Origin: Lysobacterales bacterium | GTDB lineage: Bacteria > Pseudomonadota > Gammaproteobacteria > Xanthomonadales > Xanthomonadaceae | Length of the DNA: 64,000 bases | Direction: 5' to 3' | Assembly (NCBI GenBank): GCA_014946745.1 | Contig: JADCRD010000002.1 | Coordinates: 310,001-374,000, forward strand | In this document: in pieces, positions 43,555 through 50,589 of the stretch | Layout of the letters: every line of letters starts with the position of its first letter | Position numbering within the stretch: position 1 is the stretch's first letter | Notes under the pieces: model-generated | What the model was told of the DNA's origin: nothing | What the model saw: the letters and a program-made list of their open reading frames with translations, nothing else | Databases searched by the model: none | Translations under genes and position numbers: made by a program

Positions 43555-43887
43555 CTACTTTATGTTCGGCTGCCTCATGGTCATCGCCAGAAGAAATGCT
43601 TGCCCATTTATGTCTTCAAGCAACGCCTGGAAAGCCTCTTTGGGTGCCAGCTGCCGCACCTCCCGGCATTTGGGTGGCAAGCTCTCGATGGTGGCGATCG
43701 GGATACCAAGTTGCGCCATCGCCTAGGCAGGATCCCGCTCAAAGAGCGCTCTGACATCATCCTGGCTCGCGAGGGCCCTGCAGAGAGCAACCCCCTCAGA
43801 TTGACTGAGCATTGGCTTGCAGGGCAGGTCGAGCGGTGCATCGCTTGCAGCATCGAGCGTCAGGATGTGGGTTGTGAACTGATCCAT
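43555..43887 (-). pseudogene. NHLP-like precursor interrupted by an in-frame TAG
   Basis: From ATG 43887 (AGGAGG eight bases upstream) the frame reads MDQFTTHILTLDAASDA and the NHLP-like core CRALASQDDVRALFERDPA, then TAG at 43723-43725. Reading on in the same frame gives MAQLGIPIATIESL, CREVRQLAPKEAFQALL and the tail FLLAMTMRQPNIK before a final TAG at 43555-43557. The distal half is still clearly homologous to sister precursors, so the stop is a recent nonsense mutation or, less likely, is read through. The tail has lost the V-P pair (R-Q-P). Confidence 0.85.
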
Positions 43888-44018
43888 GGGTGGAACCTCC
43901 TCGGGCATACTTGCTTGTTGAATTCAAGGGCGCTCAATCATTTATGCAGGCCAGCTGCGCCTAGGATCAGCACTCAAGGTTGTCGAACGTCGCCGCCCGC
44001 AAACCCCGGCGGCAGGGC

Positions 44019-44405
44019 TTACAACCGAACCCGGGGCACCATCATCTGCATGGCAGTGAATATCTCGTTCGCGCTGGTTTCCTTCAGCGCCGCCTCGAAG
44101 TCCCGTTTCGGCGCGAGGCTGCAGGGCTCAAGGCATGAGGGGCAGAGTCTTGCGATCTCCTCGGGCGCCATGCCCATTTCGATCAGTGCGGACTTCGGGC
44201 TCGACTGAAACAACGAGCGGAACGCGTCGTCCCGGGACAAGCGCCGCAGAAGCTCGGTGCCCTGATCCAGTGACAGCATCCCTGCCCCTTCTCGCTTGGG
44301 CTCGATAGGCAGCTGCCCCTGCCGCTCCGGCTGCGAACCGCTCGCAGGCTGCTCCTTGTCACGCAGCACGTCGAACGTCTGCATAGAGGGTACTGGCTGG
44401 TCCAT
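44019..44405 (-). CDS. NHLP-like RiPP precursor, 128 aa
   Basis: A 128-residue precursor from ATG 44405; the frame extends further 5' but GGAGA plus GACCC before this ATG match the sister genes. A polar N-terminus with KEQPASGSQPERQGQLP precedes LLRRLSRDDAFRSLFQSSP and SALIEMGMAP; two cysteines sit in CPSCLEPC-like context. The tail is FTAMQMMVPRVRL (M-x-V-P-x-V). The upstream 35 bases are shared with the precursor at 41965-42303. Confidence 0.86.
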   Translation of the reverse strand: MDQPVPSMQTFDVLRDKEQPASGSQPERQGQLPIEPKREGAGMLSLDQGTELLRRLSRDDAFRSLFQSSPKSALIEMGMAPEEIARLCPSCLEPCSLAPKRDFEAALKETSANEIFTAMQMMVPRVRL

Positions 44406-44798
44406 GGGTCGAATCTCCAAAGCGGATTGAAATGGTTTGAAGGGGTGGCCGCGGCCTGCCGCAGATCGGTGTCTGCCCAGCGAAGTGCGGAAGCGGCAAT
44501 GCAAGCGCAGCCCCTGCGGAGCGTAAGCCAGCCCGATGCGCGAGGGTGAGCTCCGGGCTGTCATTTGCGCCGCCGAATCGTGCGGTGGCTCGCATATCCT
44601 GACATGGGTCGATCCGGGGGCTTGCTGTTAGCCAACCTATTCAAGCTCTCTGTCAGCGGCGCTCGGCGCCACCCGCACGGCGTCGCCGTTGCCCCTCTCG
44701 CATGCATGCACTGAAGAGTCCACGTGCGACGCATGAGACGTGGCGAGCGCGGTGCGATGGGGCACACTTGGCGATTCGTTCTGTGGGAGGTCTGTGGC

Positions 44799-45977
44799 GT
44801 GGCGATCAAGCGGTGCAAATTGGTGGTGCTGCAGCTTCGAGAAGAGCGTGCGGTGGATCTGGAAGCCCTGCTCTCGGGCGCGCCCAGCGTGGTTGCGCGA
44901 AACCGCTGGGTGGCCCTGGCGGCACATCGGGATGGCGAGGTGGAGCTGGATCAGAACGAGATCGCCCTCCTGGGTGCGGTCACGTCGCTGCATGGTTCGG
45001 AAAGAGCCGCCCTGGAGGCGCGCTTTGGCGCGGCGGCGGTGCAGCGGTTGCTGGATGAGCAGCTGCTCTGGGACGCCGCCACGCAGGCTTCGCCCGAGCC
45101 CTCCATCCTCGATGACTGGCACCCCTTGTCGGCGGTGGCCCATCGGCACTCGCGCTGGGCCGGGGTGGACACAGGCGCGGCGGCCGAGCAGTTGGCCCGT
45201 TCGGGGCAGCGCCTGACCGATGCACTGGGCGAGGCACCGCCCACCGTGGCCGAACCCGCAGCGACCTCGGCCCGGATCGACTTGCCGTCGGTGTCGCAGG
45301 GCGCGCTGGCCGAGCTGTGCCGCAGGCGCGTGACCTGCCGCAATTTCGATGCGGGCCGACCTGTCGCGCTGAAGACGATGTCGCGGGTGTTGGCCGGCAC
45401 CTACGGCGCCATCGGTGAGTTCGCGATGGCGGGCGTGCGGGTGGTCAAGAAGCCGGTCGCCTCGGCCGGCGGGCTGCACGCCATCGAGCCCTATGTCATC
45501 GCGCAGCATGTGGAAGGCCTGCGGCCTGGGCTGTACCACTACAACGGCATACAGCACAGCCTGGGCCCGGTGCAGCTGCTTGAGCCTGTGGCGCTGCGGG
45601 CGCTGCTGAGCGAGGCGCTGGCCGGCCAGTTCTGGTTCGAGAACTGCCCGGTGTTCGTCGTTCACGTCGCACGCTTCGGACGCAACTTCTGGAAGTACCG
45701 TCGCCACGCCAAGGCGCTGCGCGCGCTGACGCTGGATTCAGGCCACCTCTCGCACCAGCAGTACCTGGCGGCCACCGAGTGCGGCCTGGCGGCGTTCATC
45801 ACCGCAGCCATCAATGACCACACGCTGGAAACCGCCTTCGGCCTCGACCCGATGCAGCAGGGCGTCATGGCCATCAGCGGCTTCGGCTACCGCGGTGGCG
45901 CGATGGAGAACCTGGAGTTTGATCCCAACACCGTGGCGTGGGAGAACTGGGTGACCGAGGCGGCGGGGATGGAGTGA
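44799..45977 (+). CDS. SagB-type peptide maturation dehydrogenase (copy 4)
   Basis: A 392-residue protein from GTG 44799, chosen because GGGAGG at 44785-44790 has ideal spacing and the encoded VAIKRCKLVVLQLREER aligns with the start of copy 3. Features: VTCRNFDAG, PVASAGGLHAIEPYVI, NFWKYRRHAKAL, DSGHLSHQQYL and GLAAFITAAIND. It belongs to the SAGGLH sub-type with copy 3. Its stop is immediately followed by a hairpin that also ends the convergent precursor gene at 46093-46461. Confidence 0.85.
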   Translation: MAIKRCKLVVLQLREERAVDLEALLSGAPSVVARNRWVALAAHRDGEVELDQNEIALLGAVTSLHGSERAALEARFGAAAVQRLLDEQLLWDAATQASPEPSILDDWHPLSAVAHRHSRWAGVDTGAAAEQLARSGQRLTDALGEAPPTVAEPAATSARIDLPSVSQGALAELCRRRVTCRNFDAGRPVALKTMSRVLAGTYGAIGEFAMAGVRVVKKPVASAGGLHAIEPYVIAQHVEGLRPGLYHYNGIQHSLGPVQLLEPVALRALLSEALAGQFWFENCPVFVVHVARFGRNFWKYRRHAKALRALTLDSGHLSHQQYLAATECGLAAFITAAINDHTLETAFGLDPMQQGVMAISGFGYRGGAMENLEFDPNTVAWENWVTEAAGME

Positions 45978-45981
45978 AAAA

Positions 45982-46009
45982 AGCGCCGCGCGTGAAGCCG
46001 CGCGGCGCT
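45982..46009 (-). terminator. Strong rho-independent terminator for the 122-aa precursor gene
   Basis: An 11-bp stem (45982-45992 with 45999-46009) and TGAAGC loop; read on the minus strand it is followed by six T residues (plus-strand AAAAAA ending at 45982). This is a textbook terminator for the minus-strand precursor and probably also slows plus-strand read-through from the dehydrogenase gene. Confidence 0.85.
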
Positions 46010-46092
46010 CTCATCCACGATCAACTGCAAGGTCAGCGTAGGCATTCGAGCCTCTCTCTGAGCCGAGCCTAAAGTGGGTCGACCATGGAATC

Positions 46093-46461
46093 TCAGAGAG
46101 ACCCGTGACCCGCTGAAGCACCACTGGCAGCCGTGGCGGAGCGAGCGCCTAGCGTCTGCACGGCGCTCAGCTCTCTAGACTCGGACATCTGAACCTTCAG
46201 ATGGTGGATCGAAAACGACATGGCCAGCCGGAAGGACTCGCCGCCGATGTCGGAAAGAATCTTCTCGAAGACGGCCTTGGGGGCTGCTTCCTGAGGCGAC
46301 AGGCAACGGGGAGACAGCTGCATCATCTGCTGCGGGGAAAGGCCGATCTGCCGCAGGCCTTCAATAGGATTACGCGCGAACAGCGCGCGGAAGTCATCGT
46401 CCCCTGCCAGTCGACGGATCAGCGATTCGCCCAGGGGGCCGTCCAGAAGTACGTTGCTCAT
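46093..46461 (-). CDS. NHLP-like RiPP precursor with extended C-terminus, 122 aa
   Basis: A 122-residue precursor. The NHLP-like core starts early (LIRRLAGDDDFRALFARNP, GLRQIGLSP), with cysteine in SPRCLSPQEA, and the usual tail position reads FRLAMSFSIHHLKVQ. Instead of ending there it continues for about 34 residues rich in Ala, Ser and Gly (SATAASGASAGHGSL). It may be a longer product or may have lost its original stop. It has its own strong terminator and is convergent with copy 4. Confidence 0.8.
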   Translation of the reverse strand: MSNVLLDGPLGESLIRRLAGDDDFRALFARNPIEGLRQIGLSPQQMMQLSPRCLSPQEAAPKAVFEKILSDIGGESFRLAMSFSIHHLKVQMSESRELSAVQTLGARSATAASGASAGHGSL

Positions 46462-46596
46462 TTCTTGGCTCCAGAGTTTAGTTAGGCATCGGCGTGATAG
46501 GTACGTTTCAGGAATGATCCGAGAGTCTCCTTGACGCCGACGCCTCGCGAGTGTGCCACGCGTGCAGAGGATGATTGAAGGGAGGACGGGCTTTTT

Positions 46597-46672
46597 GTAG
46601 GAGCGAGATTGCTCGCGACCCGAAAGGTGGACGCAAAGCGCAGGCTGCGGTCGCCTGCAAGCTGGCTCCTAC
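46597..46672. repeat. REP/BIME-like palindromic repeat
   Basis: GTAGGAGC (46597-46604) pairs with GCTCCTAC (46665-46672); inner palindromes GCGAG-ATT-GCTCGC and CAGGC...GCCTG lie between. This is the common GTAGGAGCGAG...CTCGC repeat of Pseudomonas and Xanthomonas relatives. It occupies part of the 375-base gap between the last precursor and recB, which otherwise shows nothing. Confidence 0.75.
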
Positions 46673-46836
46673 GAGAACCGCGCGCGGACCAATTCAGGCT
46701 TCTTCTAGAACACCTGTACCGCGGTTCGGGGCTGGGGCGTTCTGGGGCTTTCCGCGAGGCTTGAGGAAACCGAAGGCTGCGGCTTCAGGCCCATCGCCAC
46801 CTGCCCAAGCGCCCTGCCCTGTGCCACCCTGCGCCG

Positions 46837-49800
46837 ATGCATCACGACTGGACGACCCTGCCCCTGGGCGCCGGTGGGCGCAGCCTGATCGAGGCCAGCG
46901 CTGGCACCGGCAAGACCTGGACGATCGCCGTGCTCTACCTGCGCCTGCTGCTGGAGCAGGGCCTGTCGCCGCGCGCGATCGTGGTCACCACCTTTACCGA
47001 AGCCGCGGCGCAGGAGCTGCGCGAGCGGCTGCGTCGGCGGCTGCTGTGGGCGGAGACGCGGGCTGCGGGTTTCGTGAGCGCGATAGACCGCGGAGACTCA
47101 CTGGGCCCCCGCCTGCGCGGGGGCGACGGGGAGGAAGTGGCTTCGGTGGGCTTGACTGCAGATCACGCGCGCGACGACGCACCCGCCGCCGACCCCGCCC
47201 TCGATTGGTTGCATGCGCGCTGGCGCACGCCCGGCGCCGTCGCGCGCGATCTGCAGGCGCTGCGGCTGGCGCTGGCCGAGCTGGAGCACGCGCCGGTCAG
47301 CACCCTGCACGGCCTGTGTCGGCGCATCCTGGCCGAGCAGCCTATCGAAGCCGGAGCGGACTTCCGCGCGGCCGAGCTGGTGTCCACCGAGAGCCTGCTG
47401 GATGAGCTCAGCGCGGATCTGTGGCGGCGCCTGCAGCAGGGCTCGGAGGACGAGCCGCTGTATCGGCTGCAGTTGATGACCGGCAGGCCGCTGTCGCTGG
47501 CCCAGCTGCGCGGACTGCTGAAGTCGACGCTGATGGCTGGCATCGAGGTCGAAGCGCCTGCACTGCCGATCGAGGACACGACCGCTGCGGCCTTGGCGCA
47601 GCCCGACGCCGCGCGCGCGGCGCAGCTGCAGGCGGTGGTCGACAATGCGGCGCTGTTCAACAAGCGCGCCAAGCTGCATCGCGCGCTGGCCGCGCTGGCG
47701 CAGGTCCTGGACCCCGCGCGCAACACGCAGGGCCTGCCGGCCTGGCAGTGCCTGAGCGCGGACGAGATCGAGGGGCTCGCGAATGCGCGTGCGCTCACCG
47801 CGGTCAGCAAGCTCGGCAAGACGCACGCCGGGCTGCTGGCCGCGACCGAATTCGCAGCCACGCTCTGCGAGCCCGTGCTGGCGCGCATGCAGGCGGCGCC
47901 GCAGGCCTTTCTGCATGCATTGGCCGCCGCCGGGCGCGCGCGCATGAATGCGCTGCTGCAACTGCGCCGGCAGCAGAGCTTCGACAGCCTGCTGGAGAGC
48001 GTGGATGCCGCACTCGCGCGCGAAGCGCAGGCGGCAGGCGATTCCGGCCGGCGGCCGCTGGCCGACACTCTGTTCGCGCAATGGCCGGTGGCCCTGGTCG
48101 ATGAGTTCCAGGACACCGACGCCCTGCAGTTCGGCATCCTCGATCGGCTTTATCGCGACAGCGCGGGCGGCGAGCGCGGGCGGCTGGTGATGATCGGCGA
48201 CCCCAAGCAGGCGATCTACCGCTTCCGCGGCGGCGACATCCACGCTTACCGGCGCGCGGCCGAACAGGTCGACGAGCACCTGAACCTGGCGGTGAACCAG
48301 CGCTCGTCGACGGCGCTGGTGGCCGGCTGCAATGCGCTGTTCGCGCTCGGCGGCGCGGCGCTGTCGGCGGATGTCGATCACGACATCCGCTACCTGCCCG
48401 TGCAGGCCGCGGGCCGCGCCGACGCCAAGCCCTATCGCATCGGCGGCAGCGCACCCGAAGCGGCGCTGGTGCTGCATTTCCAGGCCGATAGCGCCGGCGG
48501 CCAGGACGCGCGTCGACAGGCCGCGCTGCGCGCCTGCGCCAGCCAGATCGTCGAGCTGCTGAACGATCCCGAACACACGCTGGACGACCGCCGCATCGGC
48601 CCGGCCGACCTCGCCGTGCTGCTGCCGCGCGCGGCCGACATCGCGGACCTGCGTCTGCTGCTGGAAGCGCGCGGCGTGCCTTGCGTGGCGACCAGTCGCG
48701 ACAGCGTGCTGGCCGGCGACACCGCGCGCGAGCTGCAGGTGCTGCTGCACGGCGTGGTGCATCCGGGCGATGCCGGCGCCCTGCGTGCAGCCGCGGCGAC
48801 GCGGCTGTGGGGCGCGCGCTTCGCCGAACTCCGCCGCTGGCGGGACGAGCCCGAGGGCCTGCAGCAGGTGGCGCTGCGCTTCCGCGGCCTGCAGGCGCTG
48901 CTGATCGAACGCGGCGTGGCCGGGCTGATCGAGGCCCTGCTGGAACAGATCGCCGAACGCGCGCTGTCGACGCGGCGCGGCGAGCGCCTGCTGACCGACC
49001 TGCGTCATCTGGGCGAGCTGCTGCAGGAGGCCAGCGAAGACCTCGGCGGCCCCGAGGAACTGCTGGCCTGGCTGCAGCACCAGCGCGAGGGCGCGGCCAT
49101 CGACGAAGCCGCCGCCGACGAGCGCCAGCTGCGCATCGAATCGCAGCAGCCGCGGCTGCGCCTGCTGACCCTGCATGCCAGCAAAGGCCTGGAGTTTCCG
49201 ATCGTGTTCCTGCCGCTGATGTGGGCCAATGGCGCGGGCGCTGATCGCGCGCCCTGGCGGCGCAGCGACGCGCACAGCGCACGTCCACGCCTGAGCTATG
49301 CGGACGACGCCAAGGCGCAGCAGCAGGCCGATCTGCAGGACGAGCGCTTCCGCCTGCTCTACGTGGCGCTGACCCGCGCGGTGCATGCCTGTCATGTGTA
49401 TGCGCTGGACCCGCTGCGGCCGAAGCGCGCGGGCTGGAACGTCCAAGCGCATCAGGGCGTGGATGCCGCACCGCTGGACGTGCTGCTGCAGCGCCTGTTC
49501 GAAGCGCGGCCGGAGCTTGCTGCGGCCTTGAAGGTGGGCGAAGCACCGGCGCTTGAACCTGTCGGCCTGCGCGCGGCGTGGCCCGCTGTCACGCGCACGC
49601 GCTACGCCGCGCCTGAAGCCGCCGAGTCACCGCGGCGCGCGCGCGAGTTGCGGCCGCTGCCGGCGCGCGCGCCCGAAGCCAAGCACAGCTTCACCTCGCT
49701 GAGCCGCGCCGGGCGCGCGCAGAGCGAGATCGTGCTGGATGCGGAAGCACCGGCGCAGGACGAGTTCCTGCCGGTCGAGACGGCAAGCGTCGAGAGCGAT

Positions 49801-50589
49801 CCACTGGAGCCGCCGCACCCCGAGCTGCTGGCGCTGGCCGGCCTGCGCGGCGCGGGCTTCGGCAACGCCCTGCACAGCCTGCTGGAGCTGCGCGCGATTG
49901 GTGTCTCACTGCGGCAGCAACGGGAGCATGTGCAGAGCACACTGGCCGGCGCCGGCCTGCGCACGCGCGACTTCGAGCCGCTGGGGCTGGCAAGGTTCAG
50001 CGAGCGGCTGGCGCAGCGGCTGGATGCCGCACTCGCCGCGCCCTTGGGCCTGCAGCAGGCGCCGCGGCTGGCGCTGGGCGATGTGCCGGCACAGGATCAG
50101 CGCGCCGAGCTGGGCTTCGACTTCGCCCTGCCCGAGATCGCGCTGGCGGATCTCGCTGCGGCCTGCGCGCGGCACGGCGAGCCAGACCTGGTGCCGCATT
50201 CCTCACGCCGGGTGGCGGGCCTGATGAGCGGCAAGATCGATCTGGTGTTCCGCGCCGGTGGCCGCTTCCACGTGCTCGACTACAAGGGCAACTGGCTGGG
50301 CGAGCGCGTGGCCGACTACACGGGCGAACGCCTCACCGCGGCGATGGACCACAGCCAGTACCGCTTCCAGGCCCTGCTGTACACGCTGGCGCTGGACCGC
50401 TACCTGCGGCAGCGCCTGGGCGATGCGTACGGGCGTGAACAGCAGCTCGGCGAATGCGTGTATCTGTTCCTGCGCGCGGCCGGGTTGGCCCCCGGTGCGG
50501 GCGTGTGGCGGCAGCGCTTTGCGGCGGACCTGATCGAGTACGCGCAGGCGGCGCTGGCCGGGGCTTGGCTCACGGAGGTGGCGGCATGA
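46837..50589 (+). CDS. recB: Exodeoxyribonuclease V beta subunit RecB
   Basis: A 1250-residue helicase-nuclease, full length. Walker A is ASAGTGKT (20-27); helicase motifs include VDEFQDTD, IGDPKQAIYRFRGGD, LTLHASKGLEFPIVFLPL and LLYVALTRA. The C-terminal nuclease domain has D1135 (SGKIDLVF), D1148 and K1150 (VLDYKGNW), the D-x(n)-D-x-K triad. RecB is the 3'-5' helicase and only nuclease of RecBCD, processing double-strand breaks. Around residues 87-100 an in-frame palindromic repeat encodes GPRLRGGDGEE. recD overlaps by four bases downstream; no recC is found in the window. Confidence 0.95.
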   Translation: MHHDWTTLPLGAGGRSLIEASAGTGKTWTIAVLYLRLLLEQGLSPRAIVVTTFTEAAAQELRERLRRRLLWAETRAAGFVSAIDRGDSLGPRLRGGDGEEVASVGLTADHARDDAPAADPALDWLHARWRTPGAVARDLQALRLALAELEHAPVSTLHGLCRRILAEQPIEAGADFRAAELVSTESLLDELSADLWRRLQQGSEDEPLYRLQLMTGRPLSLAQLRGLLKSTLMAGIEVEAPALPIEDTTAAALAQPDAARAAQLQAVVDNAALFNKRAKLHRALAALAQVLDPARNTQGLPAWQCLSADEIEGLANARALTAVSKLGKTHAGLLAATEFAATLCEPVLARMQAAPQAFLHALAAAGRARMNALLQLRRQQSFDSLLESVDAALAREAQAAGDSGRRPLADTLFAQWPVALVDEFQDTDALQFGILDRLYRDSAGGERGRLVMIGDPKQAIYRFRGGDIHAYRRAAEQVDEHLNLAVNQRSSTALVAGCNALFALGGAALSADVDHDIRYLPVQAAGRADAKPYRIGGSAPEAALVLHFQADSAGGQDARRQAALRACASQIVELLNDPEHTLDDRRIGPADLAVLLPRAADIADLRLLLEARGVPCVATSRDSVLAGDTARELQVLLHGVVHPGDAGALRAAAATRLWGARFAELRRWRDEPEGLQQVALRFRGLQALLIERGVAGLIEALLEQIAERALSTRRGERLLTDLRHLGELLQEASEDLGGPEELLAWLQHQREGAAIDEAAADERQLRIESQQPRLRLLTLHASKGLEFPIVFLPLMWANGAGADRAPWRRSDAHSARPRLSYADDAKAQQQADLQDERFRLLYVALTRAVHACHVYALDPLRPKRAGWNVQAHQGVDAAPLDVLLQRLFEARPELAAALKVGEAPALEPVGLRAAWPAVTRTRYAAPEAAESPRRARELRPLPARAPEAKHSFTSLSRAGRAQSEIVLDAEAPAQDEFLPVETASVESDPLEPPHPELLALAGLRGAGFGNALHSLLELRAIGVSLRQQREHVQSTLAGAGLRTRDFEPLGLARFSERLAQRLDAALAAPLGLQQAPRLALGDVPAQDQRAELGFDFALPEIALADLAAACARHGEPDLVPHSSRRVAGLMSGKIDLVFRAGGRFHVLDYKGNWLGERVADYTGERLTAAMDHSQYRFQALLYTLALDRYLRQRLGDAYGREQQLGECVYLFLRAAGLAPGAGVWRQRFAADLIEYAQAALAGAWLTEVAA
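47105..47124. repeat. Palindromic repeat inside recB
   Basis: GCCCCCGC (47105-47112) pairs with GCGGGGGC (47117-47124) around CTGC, within CTGGG...GGCGACGG. This matches a genomic repeat type often found between genes, whose translation gives G-P-R-L-R-G-G-D. Here it is in frame within recB near residue 90. Confidence 0.7.

Noticed and set aside
31906-45977. Classification of the island as a thiazole/oxazole-modified microcin cluster
   Set aside because: SagB-like enzymes are present but no YcaO cyclodehydratase, and the precursor tails lack Cys/Ser/Thr.
47098-49452. 784-codon frame antisense to recB
   Set aside because: Typical GC-rich shadow frame; low-complexity composition and no start context.
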